NCBI GenBank assembly: GCA_963925495.1
Contig: CAWUST010000024.1
Span: 1 to 42,279 of the forward strand
From: UBA2108 sp963925495
Lineage (GTDB): Bacteria > Bacteroidota > Bacteroidia > Flavobacteriales_G > Salibacteraceae
DNA length: 42,279 nt
Direction: 5' to 3'
Positions 33,241-42,197 of this stretch are shown one piece after another. Under the pieces are notes generated by a model. That model saw only the letters and a program-made list of their open reading frames with translations. It was not told the origin of the DNA and did not search any database. Position 1 is the stretch's first letter; the number at the start of each line of letters is the position of its first letter. The translations under genes and the position numbers were made by a program.

Positions 33241-34896
33241 ATGTTAAAAAAATTGCACATATCTAATTTTGCTCTAATAGAAGAATTAAAGTTTGAACCT
33301 GGGCAAAAGTTCATAGCAATTACAGGTGAAACGGGAGCGGGGAAATCTATTTTGCTTGGAGCTCTTGGTTTAATATTAGGAAAGCGTTCTCAAGGTACTG
33401 ACTTGTTCGATAAAACTAAAAAGTGCATTATAGAAGGATCGTTTTCTTCGAATTCCAATGCAGTAGCTGAGTTTTTAAAGGTTGAAGATTTTGATTGTTT
33501 TGAGGATGTTATAATACGCAGAGAGATAACACCAGGAGGCAAATCGAGAAGTTTTATAAATGACACTCCTGCTAGTTTAACACAATTAAAAAGTTTAGGC
33601 GAAAAATTAATAGATATTCATTCCCAACATGGCCATTTGGCTCTCAAAAGCCCTGATTTTGTTCTCTATTTTTTAGATTCTTTTATAGGGATTAAGAATG
33701 AAGTGGAGGCTTTTACAAAACTCTATACTGAAGTTATTCTTATCAAGAAAAAACTAAAAGAATTAGAAGAGAAACAGGCCAAAAGCCTGTTAGATAAGGA
33801 TTATTTTGAGTTTTTAAGTAATGAAATTGAAGAACTAAAACCAGTAGAAGGGGAGTTAGCAGAATTAGAAAATAACCTTGGGCAGTTTCAGCACGCCGGG
33901 GAAATTCAATCGAATATTTCTAATGCTTTGTCTGCCTTGGATGAAGATGGAGGTCAAGTAATTTCTAATATCCTGAAAGCCGAAAATTTAATATCGCAAT
34001 TAAAAGGGTATTCTCCAAATCTGGACACGCTTTTGGAAAGGTTAACAGCAAGTAGAATAGAAATGGAAGATCTGCGCTCTGAAATGGACATTATGCAAGG
34101 AAATGTGGAGTATAATCCAGAAAAGTTAGAGCAATTTACGGAAAGAGTAAATGAAATTAATACGCTTCTCCATAAACATCACCTTAGCTCGGAAAAAGAT
34201 CTATTGTCCAAACTAAGTGAATTGCAACAAAACTTGGTCGCTGTAAATGACTTGGGGATAGAAATAGAAAACTTAAAGAAAGAAATCGATATTTTATCTG
34301 AAAAGCTAAAAGAAATTGGCGGAAAAATTAGTAATAAAAGAAGAACAGCTGCAAAAAAAGTAAGCCCCGAATTACTAACCTTACTTAAAGGTTTAGGCAT
34401 CAAAAATGGGCAAATTGAATTTGAGATTCAAGAATTGAAAATTCCAATGGCGATGGGTTTTAACAAGGTAAGCCTAATGTTTAGTGCTAACGCAGGTAAG
34501 GAAGTCCGGGAGGTTAGCAAAGTTGCATCAGGTGGTGAACTTTCAAGAATTATACTTTCTATAAAATCCATCTTGGCGCAAAAGATTGAATTGCCAAGCA
34601 TTGTTTTCGATGAAATTGACTCCGGAGTAAGTGGTGAAGTTGCAAACCAAATGGGGTCGATTATGAAAAATATGTCTGAAAAAATGCAAGTAATAAGCAT
34701 TACCCACTTGCCTCAAATTGCATCAAAAGGTACGGAACATTATTCAGTAAAAAAGCAGAACGAAAAGGGAAAAGCAAAAACCTCTATTAGCAAAGTAATT
34801 GGCGAAGATCGCATTATTGAACTGGCAAAAATGTTAAGTGGAGAACAGGTGAGTGCCGTAGCAAAAGAAAATGCTAAAATGATGTTGAAGAACTAA
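33241..34896 (+). CDS. recN: DNA repair ATPase RecN
   Basis: SMC-like protein acting at DNA double-strand breaks. 551 residues: Walker A AITGETGAGKSILLGALGL near residue 30, long central coiled coils (about 155-370), the ABC signature VASGGELSRIILSIKS and Walker B LPSIVFDEIDSGVSGEVA, then ITHLPQIASKG. Length fits the family. Last gene of the bamD operon, 5 bases after DUF4835. Confidence 0.95.
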   Translation: MLKKLHISNFALIEELKFEPGQKFIAITGETGAGKSILLGALGLILGKRSQGTDLFDKTKKCIIEGSFSSNSNAVAEFLKVEDFDCFEDVIIRREITPGGKSRSFINDTPASLTQLKSLGEKLIDIHSQHGHLALKSPDFVLYFLDSFIGIKNEVEAFTKLYTEVILIKKKLKELEEKQAKSLLDKDYFEFLSNEIEELKPVEGELAELENNLGQFQHAGEIQSNISNALSALDEDGGQVISNILKAENLISQLKGYSPNLDTLLERLTASRIEMEDLRSEMDIMQGNVEYNPEKLEQFTERVNEINTLLHKHHLSSEKDLLSKLSELQQNLVAVNDLGIEIENLKKEIDILSEKLKEIGGKISNKRRTAAKKVSPELLTLLKGLGIKNGQIEFEIQELKIPMAMGFNKVSLMFSANAGKEVREVSKVASGGELSRIILSIKSILAQKIELPSIVFDEIDSGVSGEVANQMGSIMKNMSEKMQVISITHLPQIASKGTEHYSVKKQNEKGKAKTSISKVIGEDRIIELAKMLSGEQVSAVAKENAKMMLKN

Positions 34897-34962
34897 GTTT
34901 CTAGCTAAGTGTTTTTTTTGCGAATTTGTTTTCCCATTCCGCCGACTGCAATACTATATTTC

Positions 34963-34970
34963 TAACTTTG
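34963..34970 (+). promoter_or_regulatory. -7 element of fabI
   Basis: TAACTTTG matches TAnnTTTG, 25 bases before the ATG at 34996; no clear -33 TTG. Confidence 0.5.
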
Positions 34971-34995
34971 ACCCAACTATTTATAAAGAAAAAAG

Positions 34996-35796
34996 ATGGC
35001 TAAAAATTTATTAGAGGGAAAACGAGGGATTATTTTTGGAGCTTTAGATGAACATTCAATTGCTTGGAAAGTTGCGGAAATGGCACATGCCGAAGGCGCG
35101 AAATTCACGTTAACAAATGCACCTATTGCTTTAAGAATGGGTGAGATAAATAAACTTGGAGCAAGTTGCAACGCAGAGATTATTCCTGCAGATGCTACTT
35201 CTGAAGACGATTTGGAAAATTTAATTTCTAAATCCATGGAGGTACTTGGTGGGCCGCTCGATTTTATTTTACATAGTATTGGTATGTCACCAAATGTGCG
35301 TAAACAAAGACCATACACAGATTTAAACTACGCGTTTTTTCAAAAAACTTTAGATGTTTCAGCGTTGAGTTTGCACAAAGTTTTGCAAGCAGCTTATAAA
35401 CAAGATGCTATCAATGAATGGGGAAGTGTGGTGGCTCTCACATACATAGCAGGGCAACGAACTTTCCCAGACTATAGCGATATGGCAGAAGCGAAAGCAA
35501 CTTTAGAATCAATTGCTAGAAGTTTTGGTTACCATTACGGAAATAAAAAGAATGTAAGAGTAAATACTATCTCGCAATCACCGACAGCTACAACTGCTGG
35601 AACTGGTGTAAAAGGATTTAGTGATTTTATTTCTTTTGCAGATAAAATGTCTCCTCTAGGAAATGCTAGCGCAGAAGATTGTGCTAATTATTGTTTAGCT
35701 ATGTTTTCCGATTACACAAGATTTGTGACTATGCAAAACCTTTATCACGATGGTGGTTTTTCGATGATGGGAGTTTCAGGGGATGTATTGAACTAA
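34996..35796 (+). CDS. fabI: enoyl-ACP reductase FabI
   Basis: NADH-dependent last reduction of fatty acid elongation. 266 residues with the FabI form of the short-chain dehydrogenase fold: nucleotide loop IIFGALDEHSIAWKVA, ILHSIGMSP, and the catalytic Tyr-x6-Lys (tyrosine 160, lysine 167 in DYSDMAEAKATLES), then QSPTATTAGTGVKGF. The nucleotide loop GALDEHSIAW differs from the classic GVANNRSIAY. Monocistronic, with its own promoter and terminator. Confidence 0.93.
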   Translation: MAKNLLEGKRGIIFGALDEHSIAWKVAEMAHAEGAKFTLTNAPIALRMGEINKLGASCNAEIIPADATSEDDLENLISKSMEVLGGPLDFILHSIGMSPNVRKQRPYTDLNYAFFQKTLDVSALSLHKVLQAAYKQDAINEWGSVVALTYIAGQRTFPDYSDMAEAKATLESIARSFGYHYGNKKNVRVNTISQSPTATTAGTGVKGFSDFISFADKMSPLGNASAEDCANYCLAMFSDYTRFVTMQNLYHDGGFSMMGVSGDVLN

Positions 35797-35798
35797 AA

Positions 35799-35849
35799 GA
35801 CTAAAATATCTTTTTATAAAAAGGTCATTTAATTTTGGTCTTTTTTTTT
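35799..35849 (+). terminator. fabI terminator
   Basis: GACTAAAAT (35799-35807) pairs with ATTTTGGTC (35832-35840), followed by nine T. A second small stem, CTTTTTATAAAAAGG, lies inside the loop. Confidence 0.65.
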
Positions 35850-35857
35850 GGCGTAGA

Positions 35858-36658
35858 ATGGAGGGTAAAAATTCATCTTTTTATTTGTTTTTAGAATATT
35901 TGAAATATTATTTGACATCAAATAATGCCCATGGACTTCATTCGCCATTTGTATTTAACCTATATAATGATGTCTTTAAAGACAACACACCATTTTATTG
36001 TTTCCAGAAGATTGAGGATATTAGAGATAATTTAAAACTTAATTTCGATTCTATTGAATTAGAAGATTACGGAGCAGGGTCTCGCAATGAAATTTCCAAA
36101 ATAAAAACGATTTCAGAGATTGCAAACTCTAGTTTAACAAAAGCAAAGTACGCTCAATTGATATTTAGGCTATTGAATAACGGCACGGCAGAAAACATTG
36201 TTGAGCTTGGTACTTCTCTTGGGCTAACAACTTCTTATTTGGCTAGCGTAAATCCAAAATCGACTGTTTATTCGTTTGAAGGAGATAAGTCTATTGCCAA
36301 AGTTGCGACCAATAATATTAAATCGCTAGGCTTAGAAAACGTGGATCTTAATGTTGGTGAATTTTCAAAAACTTTAGAGCCTTGGCTAAATTCTATTGAT
36401 TTTAAACTCGATTTTGTTTTCTTGGATGGTAACCATAGATTCGAGTCTACTATGTCCTACTTTGAAATGATTTTACCACATATCCATGATAAAACCATTG
36501 TAATTATTGATGATATAAGATGGTCTAAAGGCATGGAAAAAGCATGGGATGAATTAAAGTCGAGAAAGGAAGTAGGGGTGTCAATTGATGCTTTTCAAAT
36601 GGGAATTTTGTTCTTTAAAAAAGATCAAACAAAGGAAAACTTTAGAATAAGGTATTAA
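35858..36658 (+). CDS. class I SAM-dependent methyltransferase, O-methyltransferase-like
   Basis: 266 residues. The SAM-binding motif is NIVELGTSLGLTTSYLA, followed by VYSFEGDKS (acidic ribose-binding residue), FVFLDGNHRFESTM and IVIIDDIRWSKGMEKAW. The N-terminal motif NAHGLHSPFVFNLYNDVF is characteristic of a Bacteroidota-specific set. The substrate is unknown. Lies just after the fabI terminator and converges with the surface protein gene. Confidence 0.85.
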   Translation: MEGKNSSFYLFLEYLKYYLTSNNAHGLHSPFVFNLYNDVFKDNTPFYCFQKIEDIRDNLKLNFDSIELEDYGAGSRNEISKIKTISEIANSSLTKAKYAQLIFRLLNNGTAENIVELGTSLGLTTSYLASVNPKSTVYSFEGDKSIAKVATNNIKSLGLENVDLNVGEFSKTLEPWLNSIDFKLDFVFLDGNHRFESTMSYFEMILPHIHDKTIVIIDDIRWSKGMEKAWDELKSRKEVGVSIDAFQMGILFFKKDQTKENFRIRY

Positions 36659-36688
36659 AGGTTAGGGACCCGAATCCAGTTAATTGAT

Positions 36689-37966
36689 TTATCGGATAAG
36701 ATTTAATTCCATTGTTTTGGAAACTGGCCTTCCATCTAAATCAAGATATTCGTAAACTACTACATATTTTCCTGCAGAGGCAAAATCACCATTTCCAATT
36801 CTACCATCCCATCCATCTGCTCCACCATCGGATTGATAAATTTCGTGACCCCATCTATTAAAAACAACAAACTTTATATCTTGTATAAAATTGGATTCAA
36901 ATTGAAATTTATCATTAAGACCATCTCCATTTGGGGAAAAGGAATTAGGCGCTATAATTAATTTGTCTGGTGCAACTGGTTGAATTTTTGGAAGGGCAAT
37001 TATAGAAGCATATTTCATTTTATTTTCACATCCATATTTGGATGTCCTTACCAATTCAATATTATATTCACCTTCAACTTCAATTAATAAAGAAGGATCA
37101 GTATCTCGTGAAAACTCAACACCATTCATAAACCATTTGTCTTTCGCTTGGGTTTTACTTTCATTGATAAGTTGTAATGTAAATGGAATACTTGATTTTA
37201 GTTTGCTAGGAATAAAAGAAGCATCAACTTCTTGTACTCTAATAGATTTGACATCTCTTGCAACACCACATTCGTTATAAACCGCAAGTTCTATTTCTTT
37301 TGTTTCGGTAACAGTTATATCCTTGGTTTTTTTTCCGGTAGACCATTGGTAATTATTAGGAGTCCCAAACGCTGTTAGCTTAACCTGTTGTCCCTTACAA
37401 ATGTTTAAGGATCCCAATGTTGTTATTACTGCAACGGGGTCATTAATCTCTTTTATATGAATGGCTCCTTTTGCGAAATTACAATCTCCTTGCGCTTCAA
37501 CTCTATATATTCCAGGTTTAGAAATCCAAATTCCACGAGTTGTTCCCCCATTGCTCCAAACTGGGTTTTTAAATGCAGGAGGAAGAAGCAAATGAGTGCT
37601 GTCTCCGGAACATAAAAAGTCTTCACCCAAAATTTCTAATTTTTCTTCGTTAACTTGCACTGTTATTACTGCCGTGTCCGTTTTATGGGAATGAACATCA
37701 ATTTTAACAACGTGGAAAGTAGTAGTTTTTCTAATAGTAGTAGTAACAGTTTTCAGGGTGTTATTCGCAAAATGTTTGGTTGGAAACCAAAGGTATTCTT
37801 CGAAATTACTTCCATTGGATGATAGGGTGATTAGCTTGCCAGTACAAATGATTTTTTGAGGCCCAATTGCCTTAAATTTTTCGGTGCCACCACTTCCAGC
37901 AAATGCATTTATAGTGAAAAATGAAATAAGAACCGACGTGAGTATTAATAATCTATTGCGAACCAT
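36689..37966 (-). CDS. secreted T9SS type B protein with gliding-motility C-terminal domain
   Basis: 425 residues. A signal peptide (NRLLILTSVLISFFTINAFA) is followed by several Ig-like or PKD-like beta domains with repeated GxLITLSSNG and GQQVKLTAFGTPNNYQWSTG patterns, and a C-terminal CHU_C / type B sorting domain: APNSFSPNGDGLNDKFQF, VFNRWGHEIYQS, GWDGRIGNGDFASAGKYV. It is exported by T9SS and displayed at the surface, probably as an adhesin or filament part. ATG 37966 is chosen because the signal peptide starts there; an upstream ATG at 38029 would bury it. Confidence 0.87.
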   Translation of the reverse strand: MVRNRLLILTSVLISFFTINAFAGSGGTEKFKAIGPQKIICTGKLITLSSNGSNFEEYLWFPTKHFANNTLKTVTTTIRKTTTFHVVKIDVHSHKTDTAVITVQVNEEKLEILGEDFLCSGDSTHLLLPPAFKNPVWSNGGTTRGIWISKPGIYRVEAQGDCNFAKGAIHIKEINDPVAVITTLGSLNICKGQQVKLTAFGTPNNYQWSTGKKTKDITVTETKEIELAVYNECGVARDVKSIRVQEVDASFIPSKLKSSIPFTLQLINESKTQAKDKWFMNGVEFSRDTDPSLLIEVEGEYNIELVRTSKYGCENKMKYASIIALPKIQPVAPDKLIIAPNSFSPNGDGLNDKFQFESNFIQDIKFVVFNRWGHEIYQSDGGADGWDGRIGNGDFASAGKYVVVYEYLDLDGRPVSKTMELNLIR

Positions 37967-38109
37967 GACTTTATGTGTTTTGTAAATGTAAGAAGAATTA
38001 AAAAAGCTATAAATTACTTCGTTAATCATAAAGGCTATTTCACAAATTGAGACTTAAAGTTAATGCTTCAAACCTTGAATCGTAGGTCAATAAATCAAAT
38101 GGATTGAAT

Positions 38110-38117
38110 TACTTTTG
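38110..38117 (+). promoter_or_regulatory. -7 element of sucC
   Basis: TACTTTTG followed by GCG matches TAnnTTTG, 33 bases before the ATG. Confidence 0.5.
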
Positions 38118-38150
38118 GCGACCCAAATGGGATTACTTTAAATTTCAAAA

Positions 38151-39341
38151 ATGAATATTCACGAACATCAAGGTAAAGATATACTGAGTAGTTATGGCGT
38201 TGAAATCCAAAGAGGATACATTGCCCATACTCCAGAAGAAGCAGTTGAAGTTGCAAAAAAATTAACCGAAGAGACTGGTACAAGTTGGTGGGTAGTTAAA
38301 GCTCAAATACACGCAGGTGGTAGAGGAAAAGGCGGGGGAGTAAAACTCGCTAAATCTTTGGACGATATAAAACAATTGGCAACGGATATTATTGGAATGA
38401 CCTTGGTTACTCATCAAACAGGCCCAGAAGGTAAAAAAGTAAATAAAATTCTTGTTGCTGAGGATGTATATTATCCAGGCGAAAGTGAAACGCAAGAGTT
38501 TTATATGTCTGTTTTACTAAATCGAGAAACTGGTAGAAATACTATTATGTATTCTCCTGATGGAGGCGTGGATATTGAATCTGTTGCTGAAAATAATCCA
38601 GATAGAATTTATAAAGAAGAAGTAGATCCACGAGTTGGACTTCAAGATTTTCAAAAGAGAAGAATTGCATTTAACCTTGGTTTGAGTGGAATGGCGTTCA
38701 AGCAAATGAGCAAATTTGTGAATAGTTTATACAACGCATATTTGGGTTGTGATGCGGCCATGTTCGAAATTAATCCAGTTCTTAAAACATCTGACAATAA
38801 AATTATTGCCGTAGATGCCAAAGTAAATTTAGAGGATAACGCTTTGTATCGCCATAAAGATTACGAGGCAATGCGAGATTTGAACGAAGAAGATCCTACT
38901 GAAGTTGAAGCAAGTAAATCCGGATTAAGTTTTGTGAAGTTAGACGGAAACGTTGGCTGCATGGTAAACGGTGCTGGTTTGGCAATGGCTACCATGGACA
39001 TTATTAAATTAAGTGGTGGAAATCCTGCTAACTTTTTAGATGTTGGCGGCACAGCTGATGCGGAAAGAGTTGAAAAAGCTTTTAGAATGATTTTGAAAGA
39101 TCCAAATGTAAAAGCCATATTGGTAAATATATTTGGTGGTATTGTAAGGTGTGATAGAGTGGCACAAGGTGTTGTTGATGCTTATAATAATATGGGAACT
39201 ATTGATGTTCCAATTATTGTGCGATTACAAGGTACAAATGCGGTAGAAGCAAAAGCTATTATTGACCAAAGTGGATTGAAAGTAGAATCTGCAATTTTGT
39301 TGCAAGATGCAGCTGATAAGGTAAAAGAAGTTTTAGCTTGA
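38151..39341 (+). CDS. sucC: succinyl-CoA synthetase beta subunit
   Basis: TCA cycle enzyme subunit making ATP or GTP from succinyl-CoA. 396 residues of the ATP-grasp family: MNIHEHQGKDILSSYGV, VVKAQIHAGGRGKGGGVKLA, FEINPVLKTSDNKIIAVDAK, NFLDVGGTADAERV and VNIFGGIVRCDRVAQGV. The alpha subunit gene sucD does not follow; the two genes are often apart in this phylum. It has its own promoter and a strong terminator. Confidence 0.96.
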   Translation: MNIHEHQGKDILSSYGVEIQRGYIAHTPEEAVEVAKKLTEETGTSWWVVKAQIHAGGRGKGGGVKLAKSLDDIKQLATDIIGMTLVTHQTGPEGKKVNKILVAEDVYYPGESETQEFYMSVLLNRETGRNTIMYSPDGGVDIESVAENNPDRIYKEEVDPRVGLQDFQKRRIAFNLGLSGMAFKQMSKFVNSLYNAYLGCDAAMFEINPVLKTSDNKIIAVDAKVNLEDNALYRHKDYEAMRDLNEEDPTEVEASKSGLSFVKLDGNVGCMVNGAGLAMATMDIIKLSGGNPANFLDVGGTADAERVEKAFRMILKDPNVKAILVNIFGGIVRCDRVAQGVVDAYNNMGTIDVPIIVRLQGTNAVEAKAIIDQSGLKVESAILLQDAADKVKEVLA

Positions 39342-39365
39342 TAGATTAATAAAATATTTGATTTG

Positions 39366-39402
39366 AAAGCCTCTTTTACTAATGTGAAAGGGGCTTTTTT
39401 TT
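39366..39402 (+). terminator. sucC terminator
   Basis: AAAGCCTCTTTTAC, loop TAAT, GTGAAAGGGGCTTT with G-U pairs, followed by a run of T to 39402. Confidence 0.8.
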
Positions 39403-39471
39403 CAATTAGAATCTCGGTACAAAAAACTCAACCTTACTGTGAATTACAATTCGGGCAATTTTTCGTGATTT

Positions 39472-40470
39472 TTACTTAAAGAAAAACCCTGGAAAGGCTT
39501 TCTTTTCTTCTAATTTTAAAACATTGATTTTCCAATTCGATTTCAAGAATCCCCAGCCATAACTATAGAATTGGATTAATGCTGAGAGAACAGCACCCAA
39601 AGCAATTTCTATGTTTTTGGTTTTTAAAAGTGCATCAAAAAACAAAATAAAAATATAAAGTAGGTTTAAAAGGAATAGTATTGGGAAAATGGTAAAAGCA
39701 AGCAGCAGACAAGCTGCAAAACCAATTGAAAAAACAGTAGGAAACCAATAAGTAATTTTTCCGGTTCCTGGGTGCCATTTGTTTAGAATAACTCGTACCA
39801 CTCCAAATTTATATACTTGAGTTGAAAATTTTTTGAAGTCAATTCTTCTTTTGTGATAAACGTGCGCTTTTTCAATTAAGGAAGTTTTAAAACCGGCTTC
39901 CCATATTCTAAAAGTAAGGTCTGGATCTTCTCCCGGGTGGATTTTACCGTAACCACCTACGGTTTCAAATACTTTTTTAGAAATCCCCATATTAAAGCTT
40001 CTTGGTTGAAACTTCCCTAATTTTTCGCTTCCACCACGAATTCCTCCTGTAGTAAAAAAGGAGGTCATGGCGTAATTTATCGATTTCTGTGTGTTGCTAA
40101 AAGATTCATGAGCAGCATCTGGCCCTCCAAAACAATCTGCGTAGTCGTTTTGAAGAAAGGTATTTACTTCGAGCATGTACTCTTCGGGAATAAGGCAATC
40201 GGAATCGAAAATGATAAAGTAATCCCCACCAGCTTTTTCCATTCCGAAATTTCTGCTGGGTCCAGGGCCAGAATTATCTTTATAGATATACATAATGTTT
40301 AACTTGTCTTGAAATTTATCACAGACAGATTCACATTTTTCAGAAGACCCATCTTCAATAATAAGCACTTCAAATTCTTTAAAAGTTTGGTTACTCAAAC
40401 TAAAAAGCAACTCGTAGACCTCCTTAGGTCTATTATAAACAGGAACTATTATAGAATACTTCAATTTCAA
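39472..40470 (-). CDS. family 2 glycosyltransferase with C-terminal membrane helices
   Basis: About 332 residues. The GT-A domain shows YSIIVPVYNRPKEVYELL, VLIIEDGSSEKCES, the DxD-like FIIFDSDCLIPEEYM, NMGISKKVF and GEDPDLTFRIWEAGF. Two to three hydrophobic segments (about 245-310, FAACLLLAFTIFPILFLLNL) anchor it in the membrane. It probably adds sugars to cell-envelope polysaccharide or lipid. No ATG start exists: TTG 40470 gives MKLKYSIIVPVYN, the usual family start, whereas GTG 40494 adds eight residues. It diverges from cinA. Confidence 0.85.
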   Translation of the reverse strand: MKLKYSIIVPVYNRPKEVYELLFSLSNQTFKEFEVLIIEDGSSEKCESVCDKFQDKLNIMYIYKDNSGPGPSRNFGMEKAGGDYFIIFDSDCLIPEEYMLEVNTFLQNDYADCFGGPDAAHESFSNTQKSINYAMTSFFTTGGIRGGSEKLGKFQPRSFNMGISKKVFETVGGYGKIHPGEDPDLTFRIWEAGFKTSLIEKAHVYHKRRIDFKKFSTQVYKFGVVRVILNKWHPGTGKITYWFPTVFSIGFAACLLLAFTIFPILFLLNLLYIFILFFDALLKTKNIEIALGAVLSALIQFYSYGWGFLKSNWKINVLKLEEKKAFPGFFFK

Positions 40471-40546
40471 AATGTTTCGTAATTTGCAAGTCACAAAGAA
40501 AAGACCTTGAAAAGAATGAGAAAGGAATAATAAGAAGGTTTTAAAA

Positions 40547-40554
40547 TATTTTTG
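40547..40554 (+). promoter_or_regulatory. -7 element of cinA
   Basis: TATTTTTG matches TAnnTTTG and overlaps an in-frame TTG at 40552, which therefore cannot be the start; ATG 40579 is. Confidence 0.55.
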
Positions 40555-40578
40555 CAGTTAATTAAAGCTTACAGCACC

Positions 40579-41826
40579 ATGAAGGTTGAAATAATTACAA
40601 TTGGCGATGAAATATTAATCGGACAGATCGTTGATACCAATTCCGCTTTTATGGCGGATTTACTTTACGAAAACGGATTTGAGGTTGTCCAAATTTCAAG
40701 TATACCAGATGGTAAGGAGCATATTATCAATTCGTTAAGACAATCTGAAAATCGTGCTGATGTTATTTTGATTACAGGTGGTTTGGGCCCAACAAAAGAT
40801 GATATTACCAAGATTGCACTTGCCGAATATTTTAATTCTAAATTAGAATTTAGACAGGAAATATTTAATGATGTACAAGAGCGATTTTCCTCCTTGAATA
40901 TTCCAATGCCTAAGATAAATAGAGGGCAAGCCGAAATCCCTGCCAATGCCATTCATTTAACCAATAAGAAAGGAACTGCCCCTGGGATGTGGTTCGAAGA
41001 AAATAAAAAAACTTTTATTTCTATGCCCGGTGTACCATACGAAATGAAGTACTTAATGAAAGCTGAGGTTATTCCTATTCTCCAGAAAAAATATAAAACG
41101 AAGGAATTAATCTACAAGACTGTTTTTACCCAAGGAATTGGAGAATCGAGTTTAATGGAAATTATTGGGGATTGGGAGTCTGAACTTTTAAATCAAAATT
41201 TGAGTTTGGCTTGGCTCCCATCCATGAGAAGGGTTAGATTAAGAATTAGCGCAAGAGGGGAGGATAAGGTTTTGCTTGAGAACAAAATAGAATTTGAAAT
41301 TTCAAAACTAAAATTATTGGTTCCAGATTTTTTTGTGGGAGTAGATATTGATGAAATAGAAGTTGAGTTGGCAAGATTACTAATAGATAAAAAATGGACT
41401 TTAAGCACAGCTGAAAGTTGCACAGGTGGATATATTGCTCATAAAATAACTGCGGTTGCGGGTAGTAGTGCATATTTTGAAGGCTCAATTGTTTCCTATT
41501 CAAATAAAATAAAAGAAGCACTATTGGGGGTGAGTTGGCAAAGTATAAAGGAACATAACGTGGTTTCTAAGCAGGTAGTAGAGGAAATGGTAATTGGGGT
41601 TAAAAATAAATTTGGAACTGATTGTGCTATTGCTACGACTGGTATTTCGGGTCCTACAGGTGGAACAAAAGAAATGCCAATTGGTACTGTATGGATAGCC
41701 GTTTCTACTCCAGAGAAAACGATTTCTAAATGTTTTCATTTTGGAAAGGATAGGGATAAAAATATTGTAAGATCTGCACAATCTGCTATGAGAATGTTAC
41801 AAAAAGAATTAATGGAAGTTTCTTGA
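40579..41826 (+). CDS. cinA: CinA-like nicotinamide-nucleotide amidase / competence-damage protein
   Basis: 415 residues with two domains: an N-terminal MoCF-like domain (EIITIGDEILIGQIVDTNS, LITGGLGPTKDDITK, ISMPGVPYEMKYLM; ADP-ribose pyrophosphatase in relatives) and a C-terminal CinA amidase domain (STAESCTGGYIAHKITAVAG, SIVSYSNKIKEALLGV, TTGISGPTGGTKEMPIGT). It recycles nicotinamide mononucleotide to nicotinate mononucleotide. Length matches the family. Confidence 0.94.
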   Translation: MKVEIITIGDEILIGQIVDTNSAFMADLLYENGFEVVQISSIPDGKEHIINSLRQSENRADVILITGGLGPTKDDITKIALAEYFNSKLEFRQEIFNDVQERFSSLNIPMPKINRGQAEIPANAIHLTNKKGTAPGMWFEENKKTFISMPGVPYEMKYLMKAEVIPILQKKYKTKELIYKTVFTQGIGESSLMEIIGDWESELLNQNLSLAWLPSMRRVRLRISARGEDKVLLENKIEFEISKLKLLVPDFFVGVDIDEIEVELARLLIDKKWTLSTAESCTGGYIAHKITAVAGSSAYFEGSIVSYSNKIKEALLGVSWQSIKEHNVVSKQVVEEMVIGVKNKFGTDCAIATTGISGPTGGTKEMPIGTVWIAVSTPEKTISKCFHFGKDRDKNIVRSAQSAMRMLQKELMEVS

Positions 41827-41854
41827 TAATGAGTGAAGAATAACCGTATATTTG
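41823..41854 (+). promoter_or_regulatory. promoter of rpmB
   Basis: TTG at 41823-41825, 21-base spacer, TATATTTG at 41847-41854: full consensus. The -33 element overlaps the cinA stop codon. Confidence 0.7.
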
Positions 41855-41879
41855 CAGCCTTAAAATTAAGGGTAAGATT

Positions 41880-42119
41880 ATGGCTAATATCTGTCAAATA
41901 ACAGGAAAGAAAGCAATGAGTGGAAACAATGTTTCTCATGCTATGAACAGAACTAGAAGAAAGTTCAAACCAAATTTACAGGTAAAAAAGTTTTTTGTTC
42001 CTACTGAAGACAAGTGGGTTACTTTAAAAGTATCTGCTTCAGGAATAAGAAATATCAATAAAGTAGGTATTGAAAGTGCCATTAAAAAGGCAACAGAAAA
42101 AGGTTTTTACAAAGCGTAA
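41880..42119 (+). CDS. rpmB: 50S ribosomal protein L28
   Basis: 79 residues, basic: MANICQITGKKAMSGNNVSH, then HAMNRTRRKFKPNLQVKKFF and GIRNINKVGIESAIKKA. It has its own promoter and is closed off 21 bases later by a strong terminator, so it is not in one transcript with rpmG (L33), which often follows in Bacteroidota. Confidence 0.97.
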   Translation: MANICQITGKKAMSGNNVSHAMNRTRRKFKPNLQVKKFFVPTEDKWVTLKVSASGIRNINKVGIESAIKKATEKGFYKA

Positions 42120-42140
42120 GTAGGCTTAGAATATATCTAA

Positions 42141-42183
42141 AACCCCTTTGGATCTGCATAAGCAGAATCAAAGGGGTTTTTTT
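42141..42183 (+). terminator. rpmB terminator
   Basis: AACCCCTTTG and CAAAGGGGTT form a 10-bp stem with an inner TCTGC-ATAA-GCAGA stem, followed by seven T. A textbook intrinsic terminator. Confidence 0.92.
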
Positions 42184-42197
42184 GTTCCCGATTTCCC

